Notes under the pieces: model-generated | Told to the model about the DNA's origin: nothing | The model's database searches: none | The model's input: only the letters and a program-made list of their open reading frames with translations | Part shown: one piece after another, positions 12,084-22,484 of the stretch | Position numbering within the stretch: position 1 is the stretch's first letter | How the letters are laid out: every line of letters starts with the position of its first letter | Origin: Tetracladium setigerum | Taxonomy: Eukaryota > Ascomycota > Leotiomycetes > Helotiales | DNA: 64,000 nucleotides | Assembly: GCA_031472005.1 (NCBI GenBank) | Contig: PZJY01000012.1 | Coordinates: forward strand, 1,426,001 to 1,490,000 | Direction of reading: 5' to 3' | Position numbers and translations under genes: made by a program

Positions 12084-12590
12084 ATGCAAACCAATTTAAA
12101 CTCCCAAAAAGCCCACATCCTCATTGCAGACGGCAATTCTCTCAACCGAATCTACCTCTCCAGAGGCTTAAGGCGTTTCAACTACACCACCGTCAGTACC
12201 GCTACAAATGGAGTGGAAGCCCTAGACTTCATCGAAAGAAGCGAATACTGGGTTTGAAGTGCTAATAATGATCCACAACAATTATCACTCGTGTTGATGG
12301 ATGTGAGATTACCTATTATGAATGGATTGACATGTATAAGAAAGATTCGAGAGGCGCAAGCAGAGGGTAAGATAAGAGGGCATATTCCAATAATCGCTAT
12401 ATCTACGGTTTGGATGATTGAGGAGACCAAGGAAGCTGGCGCTGTGAGTTGAGAATTATGATGTGTGATGGGAAGGATACTGATGGATTAGCAGGATGAT
12501 TTCGTACCAAGTCTATTTGATATTCGAAATGTGATGAGCACAATTGACAGTTTGCTGGCCAAACTCATTGGGCAAAATGATAGTGGATAG
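12084..12590 (+). pseudogene. Degenerate response-regulator receiver gene split by an in-frame TGA
   Basis: The frame from 12084 encodes a receiver (CheY-like) fold: a first strand AHILIADGNSLNR, a helix, then a TGA at 12255-12257. In the same frame it continues through LVLMDVRLPIMNG with the expected phospho-acceptor Asp, HIPIIAIS, and EEKEAGA-like helix residues. A clean GTGAGT...TTAGCAG intron (about 12445-12492) joins to DDFVPSLF and a stop at 12588-12590. Key residues are eroded: the acidic pair is DG rather than DD, and the Lys of the usual K-P-F motif is absent. No GT-AG intron was found that removes the TGA without losing the Asp strand. It is therefore probably a pseudogene, or a short truncated protein. 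It lies between RDH54 (divergent, 226 bp) and UTP10 (convergent). Confidence 0.6.
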
Positions 12591-12726
12591 AGAAGTGACT
12601 CTTCAGGTTCAAATGAGTCTCAGACAGGAGTAACGATTAAAACAGGTGAGCAATTTTTTGTTCTCACTATCTACCTAAAGATCAATAGCATTTTTGATAT
12701 GAAACATTTCTCTTCTCTCATCTTCA

Positions 12727-15700
12727 CTACTGTAGCATAGAGTCTAAACTCTCTCCAAGCACATCCTCAATCTTCACAATCCATTTGTGTGTCTCCCTCT
12801 CCACCACATCATCATCATCCTCCTGCAACTCACTGATAAACGGCAACATCTCGGGCAACATCGACAACCACTCCTCGCCCAGTCGATCGGTCAATTCCTG
12901 CTCGCATTTCACAGCTGCCAATCTCACACTCGCGGTCTCTGAGCGCATATGTTTCAGAATGGCGCTGTTGAGTTCTTTGTGGTGATCTGCCGAATCGGCT
13001 GCTGCTGCTAGCTCGACGATTGCGGGGATGAGCACCAGTGCCAAAGGAAGGGAAGATGCATTGGTAAACTGGGAGCAAAGAACTGGTGCCATGATGTTGA
13101 AGTGTGTTGGGGATTGCCAGAAATCATCCTGATCGTGCTCGAAACATTTTTGGAGAGTGCGAAGAACTTTTGCCCAGAGATCCTTGGATTCTTCGTCCTT
13201 GGGGTTGACGTTCTTTAAAATATCGACAGCACTATCGATCGTATATGTGGCGTAACTGGTGACGATCGATTTAAGGTTGTCGAAAAACACGGCCATGAAG
13301 CCATACAAACTTTGAAGGCGTAATGTGCGGCCAGCCTTATCAATCTTGGGTGTGATAGCAGATAGTGCACTGCCTGCTAGTCTGTTGGAAACTGGAATCG
13401 AACTAGATGTGGCCCACTCGACAAGACTAGCGAATATCGGTCGGAAAGTTGCATCATTAAACTTGTAAATCATCTTGATTGCTATCTCATTGATGTTTCC
13501 TTCAATGGCGGTCAAGTGTGTTAAGGAGTCGGGATCAGAGGCGAGAGTCCATTGTCTTCGGAGATCAAAAGCGTTCTGGAAGATTCTTGCTAGGATCTGG
13601 GAATACTTTGTTACAACGCTCTTAGGATGTTGGTTGATGGCAATGCCGAGAACTTGAAGGTGCTCCGATAAGGCCTGATTGGTATTAGCAAGAGAGATGC
13701 TAACTAATTCAACGTGACTTACTGTTGGCCCAAAACTAGCAGCCCTTTCCCAATTCTCCTCCAAAGCTCCAAACATACTCTTGGCATCAATTTGCTTTGC
13801 AGCCAGTTGCAGACACTGAACTCTGTTTTCATCTGCCTCGTCGTCCAAATCAGCCTCGGCGGATGCGTTGGAGATTTTGAGAAGCTTATCCAGATATCCA
13901 CCGGACACCATGTAAGGCAAGTGTTGTACCAGAGAACTAATGAAGGCAAATCCAGCATTGTGCAGCTTCTGCGCTTCTTCGCTGTTGTTGATACTAGCCT
14001 CCATGTAATTCAAGGACGTAGGAATGGCCACTGGAAGAACAGAAACAATTCCCTCACGAAGGATTTCGACCAATGATGCAAGGCACAGAAGAGCCATGAT
14101 TCGGAGGCGTGCGTCAGATTGACCCAAACAGTGAACACTTGCAATGGTCTCAGCTGCAGCCGCAACAGCCTCAATATCTTTCTTCCCATATTTCTCTGAT
14201 ATCTTATCAACGCAAGCCACCGCAATGTGTTTGTATAGCACGTCTTTAGACTCTCGAATAATTGCTGTAAGTTGAGGGAGGAAACCAAGCATTGCTGCTC
14301 TCGAGACAGCATTGGAGGCGCTCTCTTGGTCGATACGGACCTCCAGAGATCGCAGAATCTTTCGACGTAAGGACTCATTGGGTCGATCGAGCAAGCTTTC
14401 CACAGACTTAACAAATTCGCTGGTTGACAAAAGTCCGAGAAGACTTTCCAACACGTCTCCACAAGCGGCGTGTAATGTCTTTTGTTCCTTCAATGAATCC
14501 GCAAGTGTGAGAAGCTTCTCAAGCAGTACCGAGTAGATATCGCGTACTCTAGCAGCGTCCATGTCATCTTGGTCAAGTAACTTCGCCGTTTGCAAGACAA
14601 GTCGTGGCTGCGAAAGTAGTTCCGGTAACAAACTCAGCTCGTTGAAAGCGAGGTTATGAGGGTCAGGCTTTCCTTCTTCGTTGGCGCTGAGAAGAACGGC
14701 CGAGTATGTTGGCTTCGCCTTGAAAATGTCTGAGATTAAGTCGAGATATTTGACAGAAGACTGTAGTTGAATCTCAACGCCGAAAGAGCTTGAAATCTCA
14801 ATGGCAAAAGCCTTGATATCGTTGGTTGGGCCATATTTATCGATAAGCATCGCGAGGAGAGCGAACAGGAAATCATCGGCTCCCAATGTTTGAACCAGAG
14901 ATACAAATAGGCCTCTGCGGCGATGAGGCGGAACGTGTTCGTAAGCCGCAACAAAGCTGAGAAGTAATTCTGCTGCACCAGTAACAGGGTTTCCTTTCTC
15001 TTTCCTCAAAGATGAAATGAGAGGAGGAATAACTTCGCGGATAGTCTGGTTGATGACATGTGCAGAATATTCATCATTCTGTCGAAGGACTGAATTGTCC
15101 ATAAACGTGAATATCGGCATGACGCTGTGAAGAACGAGCTCAGGGGCGGTTTCTGCTAGCTCAGCAATGATCAGCAGGGCAGAGTTCTGAACTTGAGGGC
15201 TCGCGGTCTTTTGGATACAGTCGACAAGTAGATCTGCTCTGATGGCATGCTTGTCCAAGTTTTGGCCTTTGTTTTTGTGTGCCTTCAGAATTTCGAGCAA
15301 GCTCTCTAGTACCAAACCTTGCAGATATGCAAGCTCGGAAGATACCTGGGCCTTGAAATGTTGCAACTCTGCCAAGATATTGAAAAGGCTTCGAAGCAAC
15401 TCTGGACGTGATCCAGGTTCGGAGCTGTGAACCAGTTGTAACACAAAAGTAACTTTCTTGATGGCAGCGTTGAGTTGGTCAGAGTCTTGGAGAGGCACAC
15501 GGGCAACTTCTCCGTGGCTAGTTCTTCGTCTCTTTGACGGCGAGGGTTTATCAGCCAACTTGGCAGCTGTTGGAAGCTGGTCCAAGAAAGTCATTAGTAC
15601 TTCGGTTGAGAGACTTGCACGTCCTAGGAAGTTCGCGGACTCCTGCGATGCTAGCTCTCGGTGCTTGTCATCTTCTCTTGCCAATTGTGAAGACTCCATG

Positions 15701-18279
15701 AGCACTTGTGCAGTGCTCAACAAAGTATCTTCCTTCAGCGAGGACCAAAGTGCGCGCAACCTTTTAAATGCCATCTTCAACAAGTCAGGTCTGTTCAATG
15801 CCACTTCTCCTTGAACGATCTTGTTTAAATATTCCATTCCTTCTTTATCGTTCCCAACGATACTGTTTAATGTTTCGTTATCCATTTCAGCACTGTCAAC
15901 ATTTTCATCCTGGCACGATTTGACGGCGTGAGGTTGGTCCAATTTCGCCCATTGCTGGAGGACTGGAAGTAAGAATTTTGTCCGGCTCGCTCCTCCTACG
16001 CTAGAGATTGAATTGAGAGAACGAAGAAGTCGAATTTTGGCGGAAAAGAGGGGAGTGCCAACAGCGTGGCTCGCAAAAAAGGCCATGATTGACGTCTTGG
16101 AGGCCGAAGGAAGACGATGCAGATCAGCTTTCTTGGATGCTTCGCCATTGCCTTTGCCTAGAGAATTTTGGAATACAGATTCAATGTGCTTGTTGTCCAA
16201 AACGCACTCTTCAAGAGTATGGACCAGTATATCGCCAACGAATTTGGCAAAAACATCAACCGGAATCCACATAAGGCGGTCTTCTCTGTCCTTGCCATAA
16301 AGATCACTTGCAGCCCATCTTTGAATGTTCTTGGATTTCTTCTTTAAATCGGCTGCATCCGGCAAAGTACTCTTGATTGCAACCAACAAATCGGCTGCCG
16401 CTCGTCGAACTCTAGAAGCGGGATCGCCCAGCGCAGCAACTGCATAGGGGAGCAATGCTTGAGTATCTCTTACTTCAGTCTTTCCACTCGATAGACAGCG
16501 AGTTGTCATCTGCAGTGCAGATGCTCTGGCAAGAACGGGATATGGTCCACACCAGGTTTTAATGTAGAAACTGAAGTACATATTATCCTCGAGGGCTGTC
16601 TCCCGACGAAGAATAGGCGTAGCATCAAACGTATCCAGATCTTCTGGATTTGTAGTAGAAAGTAGAAACGCGCGACAGAGATCTGGGTAGATATGTGACG
16701 AGTCGTGGGACAAGAAAGTTGTTTCGGTGGTTGTTCTTGTTGGCAGTTTTTGGAACAAAGTTTGGAAATTCTGGCCTGTCGTAGTCTCCTTGACATCGGA
16801 ATCCTCCATCTCAACATCCTCTGCACCTGTGATCTGCTTCACTGGGCGAATGGACGTTTGCAATTTCAATTCCAACTCATCCATATCTATATCAGAAGCC
16901 TTAAATGTGCCCTGAACGACAGACCCAATATGGCCGGGTAGCGCCGTTAGTGCCACTAGAGTAGCTGCAAGAGGTGATCGTGAATCTCGTTTGGCGGGGT
17001 TTTCATCATCGATTTGGTGTGCCACAAGCAGTAGTGACTTGATGATAACAACTGATTGGGGGTCGCTTAGCAGCTGGTTTGAAATGCTGCTTTCAATAAT
17101 AGGCAACCCATTGACAGCTCCATCCTTTCGTAATCGATCAACCAGAGCGAGACAAAATCCATTAGCTAACTTGTCTATCCGACGTTCCTTCGAAAGTTCG
17201 ACCAGGATGGTTGCGATGTTCGGGATTTTGAGAAGCTCCCTCGTCAGCCTTTTGGTCAACTGTTTTGCACCTCTGTGTTGAGCCAAAACAGAGAGACAAA
17301 CCAAGCCGGGTGTTGTGGTTTCTGGTGTCCATCCAAGGACCACTGCCTCCATCATGGCCGTCAAGAGCTTATCGTCCAATCCGCCTTTTGACGCCATTAC
17401 TGAGAGCAGCATATAACAGCCAACACGTAGGTCTGCCACCTTCTTCATGGCCAATCCCTCGTTCAACGTTGGCAACAATCTCAAGATATTATCCTGCTCG
17501 TTTTGGTCTTGAACCAGCCGCCGTCCAGACCGAGATTTGTCCATCATTCCACCAACAGCTTCCGTCATGATTCCGGCCCAAAACGCAATCAAGGCGGGAT
17601 ATTGTTGCTTGTGGTTGCATATGCGAAGAACATATGAATTGAGTAACGAAGCAAACGGTGGGTTGTTTGTAGCGGCTTGAACGATTGCGTGGCGCGCAGG
17701 TTCTGTCAGTGATCTAATATATGGATGTAGGAACTTGTAAACCTCGGGAACTTTGGTAGGAAGAATCGACAAAAGTGTTGTGAATATTGGTAAGGTGTGG
17801 TAAGGTAGGAAGGTGGTTAAGAGAAAGGTTGTGTTGTAGTGATGAATTCTAGAGCTTTGGTTAGTACAATTTCTTCCCAATGGAAAAAGCTAGGTCGCCT
17901 ACCTGAATCGTCTAATCAACCATTCCACAGCCTTCACAGCTGGGTTCAATCTTATGCGCCCTCCGACCAAGCCCAAAAAGGATTCCACTCTGTTGTTAAG
18001 GTCCAAGTTTTGCTGTTCGGTCATTTGACTGCGATCCTGCTCTTGACTCTGTTCGCTGAATATATCTCGCTGGTACTCCAAGAACCTTCCATCGAGAAGA
18101 CATAACTCCTCGAACCCTTCATGGCAGAGTGTGTAGAGGGTGTCGAAGCTTTGCGATACTGCTACACGAGCTTCAAAAATCAGAGACTTTGAATGCGCCG
18201 CCCTTTGCACTTTAAGGTTCAAAGTACTATTCGAATTGGCGGCAATCTGTGCCAACTGGGCTCCCAAGATAGTCGACAT
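12727..18279 (-). CDS. UTP10: U3 snoRNP/SSU processome protein Utp10 (HEATR1)
   Basis: Utp10 is a giant HEAT-repeat protein of the t-UTP subcomplex, needed for rDNA transcription and 18S pre-rRNA processing in the nucleolus. Three exons are inferred in coding order: 18279-17903, 17848-13723 and 13674-12727, giving about 1816 residues, the usual size. The N-terminus MSTILGAQLAQIAANS is typical of fungal Utp10. The body is helical HEAT repeats throughout, with the U3 snoRNA-associated domain at NEYLQ-like helices near residues 230-350 and the BP28-type C-terminal domain near the end. Splice phases agree. The second intron (13675-13722, 48 bp) is a multiple of three with no stop, so the unspliced frame is also open. 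The gene diverges from NRDE2, sharing a 375-bp spacer. Confidence 0.94.
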
Positions 18280-18654
18280 TATGAGGTAGAATAAGATTCT
18301 TACGACATGAACGAAGAACACCGAGGGTGTATATTTGGAGGGGATGTCTGGAGTACAGGTCCAGAAGAATCTTGTCTTTTTTACGTCGGCCCCACTAAAA
18401 ACGGTGAGCTAGCGGCCGCATGCCAAGATATATGCCATCCAAGCACCTCTCCCAAACCCAGTACTCTCTTATTATCTCGATTTCCGGATTTCACCAGTAA
18501 ATACTTACTAAATGCAACATGGAATAGAGATCCACGCCCTGAGTGAAACATTAGGCGACCGTCTCAATAATCTACCACCACTTGGTAACAAACTGTCGAC
18601 TGTTTTCCACAAATCAAATATCCTTATATTCATTAATCCAACGCGGTGTTTACA
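18280..18654. promoter_or_regulatory. Shared bidirectional promoter of UTP10 and NRDE2
   Basis: The 375 bases between the two divergent start codons must hold both promoters and leaders. No recognised factor site was identified with confidence. An 8-bp GCGGCCGC at about 18412 is noted only as a GC-rich patch. Both neighbours act in nuclear RNA metabolism, so co-expression is plausible but is inference. Confidence 0.4.
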
Positions 18655-21600
18655 ATGAACGTCCCCAAGTTCGCATCGTTCCGGCCCAAAGCAGCAACTA
18701 CTCCACAGCCAGTTCCATCATCAACATCATCAAAGGACGAAGATTCAGGTAGACGCAAAGGCCACACACGTGACCACCCAAAGTCTGACAGAAGACGCAG
18801 GTCGAGGAGCAGAGAACGAAGGGATGATATCCGAGAGATACCTCTCCTGAGGGAGAAGCCCCCAGTCCACTCGGACGTCTTTGTGGTGGACAGACGAGGA
18901 GACGACAAGAATTTGATATACGGCAGCGTCCACCGTTACAGCGTTCCTCCTTTCCATCGGTTCGGAGCCGGAGGTGTCCTAGGAGTTCCAAGGCAATTCA
19001 AAATTCAACGTGAATTGTCCGATGAAAAAGGAATTGTTCTTTTAGATTCGAGAGACTCAAGAGTTCGCAAAAGAGAGAAGTATGTCTTCTCAAAGATGGA
19101 AAAGCCAAGACTCTTGAAATTACGCCCAGAGGCTATTGTTGATGACGACTCTTCACTGCAGGCCGATTTCATGTCGTTAGAACTATCTCGTGGTGGGAAG
19201 AAGCGAAAACGGGGCGGGGATGATGATTCGACCAGCTCAGATTCTGAAAATGAATCAAAACACTATCGATCGATTCATGGCAAAGCAAAGTCCGAACGGC
19301 CTACAGATTCCGCCTTCCAGTACGCTTCTGAGAGCGACACATCAACCAACGGAGCAGTATTAAATGAATCGGCATCTGCCCGAAGGAAGAACGCTGAGCT
19401 GAACCGAAACGTTGAGGAGCATCCAGATAACATCGAAGCTTGGCTTTCCTTGATTGCCCACCAAGATGTTCTTTTGCAAGGCGATGATGATCGTCGTAGG
19501 ATTACGAACGCAGAAATGAGAAGCACAGCAGATATAAAGATTCACATGTACGAAAAGTCACTAGAGCAAGTCAAATGCCTACGAGACCGAGAGAGATTGC
19601 TGCAAGGCATCATGGCTGAGGGATCTAAAATTTGGGTGGCCAAATACCAAGCAGAAAGATGGGAGCAAATATCTCGCGAGAATATCGACAGTCTCCTTCT
19701 CTGGAGGAACTACTTGGACTATAGACAGACAACGTTTACAACATTTCGATACGAGCAAGTCCGAGTCCTCTACACTGATCGATTCAAACTACTCTTGAAG
19801 GAAATTGCCGTGAGTAGCAGCGATCGAGTTGCTGTGCTATACCAGCAGCTTGTATATGTTCTGCTCCGATTCACACTATTTCTGCGTGAAGCTGGTTACG
19901 CTGAATTATCAGTTGGTATCTGGCAAGCGAATCTTGAGATTAATTTTCGTGCACCACCGACTTACAAGGACCTCAAAACAGACTTCCAAGATTATTGGGA
20001 AAGTGAGGTCAGCCGACTTGGCGAGAGTGGGAGTTTAGGATGGGATCATTTCTACCGCAACGTGGATGATGCGGAACCTGCTCCCGTGCAAATCGACGAG
20101 CAAAATGATTTTGTTGCGGGCAACGCACTCTTCCAAAATTGGGCCACTGCTGAGCGCTCGCGACAAAAAACTGCTCATACACCAGCTAAAACAAGTAGGC
20201 CAAGTCTTTTCTACACTACAAATTTCTAACAATCTGGTATGCGCATCAAAACATGGCTAATGTGCATAATGTAGTGGACGAAACAGTAGAAGATGACCCT
20301 TTCAGGGTTATTTTGTTCTCGGATGTCGAAGATTTCCTGTTCCCTTTTCCAAAAGATTTAGATAGCTTACGTCAATCACTCCTTGACGCATTCTGTTGGT
20401 TCTGTCGCCTGCCATCAATCCAACCTGATCACCCCGACTGGTACTCTGACGCTTTTCTGAGACCAGAGCTTATAGATGAAAACATTTCCGTGAGTATTTT
20501 TGGCCACACGTTCTGTTTACCTCAATGAATGAAGACTAATTTCGCCTTTAGTGGATCAAAACACAATCGCCACTCAGCCCAACGGAGGATCAAGAAAAGC
20601 CCATTCTTTTCGCACTGAAATGTCCTTCCAAGGATTTCGTTGTCTCACCCGAGACTCTATTCAGTCAAATATGGTTCAACTCTCTTGAGCCTTGGACCCA
20701 AACCTACTCTGGATTTGAGAATGGACCGGTTTCATACAGCTGGCTCCGAAATACACTCAAACAGCTTCTAACAGCCCACTACAGCGATGACCGAGCCGAA
20801 GCCCTCCTCGCACTTGAGTGGCGTAATGAACCAACAACCATCAAGAAAATTGCAAAAGGCTTAATCAAAAGCCACTCCGATAGTCTTCGTCTTTACAACT
20901 CTTATGCTATGATAGAATGGTCAAGAGGCAACAAGGACGTAGCAGCAGCCGTCTTCACTGCCGCACTCAACATGAGCGTATCAATGCCCGAGGAAAAACG
21001 AGGCGATGCAATCCTCTTATGGAAGAGTTGGATATGGGCATGTCTCGAAGATGGCGATAATGTATCCGCTTTGAAACATCTTCTCTCAGTCACGGATGGT
21101 ACACCAAATCCCAATATCGATGTTTCGCCAACAGCATTAATCCGAGCAAAACAGCATTTTACCTCTAACAGAGATTACTTCCTAACCTCTGGCTCAGCAC
21201 ACAACTCTATCATTCATGCAGAATGTCTCGGACTTCTTACATACCTCTCACCTCAACCCACACCCAAAACGCAAGGCGATCTAACATCCGCAATATCATC
21301 CCTCCTCACCTTCTCTCAAACACTCGCTTCCCGCGACCTCCCAACCCCCAACATCAACTCTGCCTCCACTTCCACCTCAATACATCACGAACTCCTCCTC
21401 CAATCCACCGCCCGTCTCCTCTTCCACCACGCCCGCACAGGACCCTACATCCCCTCCACCATCCGCACGCACCTCTCACATTTCCTCACATACTACCCCC
21501 ACAACACCATCTTCCTCTCCCTCTACAGCTGGAACGAAACACGCTTCAAAATAGAACGCCGCGTTCGATCCCTCCTCTCCTCCTCCTCCACTCCCAAACA

Positions 21601-22048
21601 CCACCCAGCAACACAACTCTTCAAAATAACCTGGGAGATGGAAAACGGTACCATTCACTCCGCGCGCGCTGCATTCGAGAGTGCTCTCACTCCCTCAACA
21701 AGCAATACCTCCTCCTCTCTATCTCTAGGCAATGCTGGGATATGGAAACTCTACCTTCTCTTCACACACCAACATTTCGGTGTGCAGAAAGCGAAAGAAG
21801 TGTGGTATCGAGCGCTCAGAGCTTGTCCATGGGTCAAAGAGTTATATATCACTGGCTTTGAGCTGTTGGGTGGAGTTGGAATGAGTAGAGGAAGTATTGA
21901 AAAGACGTCAAAGGGTGGAAAGGACAAGAAGAATGCAAAGGACGAGCAGATTGAATATGAAGAATTGAAAGGAACATGGAAAATTATGGGCGAGAAGGAA
22001 TTGAGGGTTCACGTTGATTTGGAGGATATTTTTGAGGAGGAGAATTAA
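18655..22048 (+). CDS. NRDE2: NRDE-2/Nrl1 family nuclear RNA surveillance protein
   Basis: NRDE-2 family proteins (Nrl1 in fission yeast) bind the helicase Mtr4/Mtl1 and link splicing, R-loop control and RNA silencing. Three exons are inferred: 18655-20194, 20275-20489 and 20552-22048, giving 1083 residues with consistent phases. The N-terminal part carries an RS-like basic stretch (SDRRRRSRSRERRDD) and the conserved FHRFGAGGVLG segment. From about residue 250, NVEEHPDNIEAWLSLIAHQD opens the NRDE-2 domain, followed by HAT-type helical repeats to the end (for example LYNSYAMIEWSRG and AKEVWYRALRACPW). Exon 1's 5' end was chosen at the ATG after a pyrimidine-rich leader. No break is seen. Confidence 0.9.
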
Positions 22049-22484
22049 GTGGTTGAGTGCTCGCTGCTTGCTTAGTTGATAAACTGAATTAAAGCAAATA
22101 TAACTAAAGTATATCCTCAGAAGGGAAATTCATTTAAATCAGTTTTAGAATGCTGCACTGGCTATGAAAATGACAATTCCTAAAAAATATCACAAGTCAT
22201 GTCAATATTTGATTATGCAACGTTTAAGACATTTTAGAGTTCAAAATAGAATTCAATTAATCTCTCTATCTATTCTCTATCGCCATCAGGTCTATCGATC
22301 GCCATCTGGGAGGAATATTTCATCATCATCCAATAAATAAAAGAACATCTTTCTCAAGGAAAGGTAAAAGTAAAAAGAAAGAGAAGAACGCCTTTCGCCC
22401 ATGCATATGGTCTTCTTTTTCATCATAATTCATCACCACATTTTTCTCATCATTCTCCACCACCTCTCATCCTGCCCGTCGCAT
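22049..22484. other. Convergent 3' intergenic region
   Basis: AT-rich 3' flanks of NRDE2 and HSP104 only. No gene is supported. Confidence 0.5.

Noticed and set aside
12182..12430. 82-codon minus-strand frame over the receiver gene
   Set aside because: Antisense shadow of the receiver homology.
18412..18419. GCGGCCGC site in the UTP10/NRDE2 promoter
   Set aside because: A palindromic GC-rich octamer that also occurs in part near 61247; nothing shows function.
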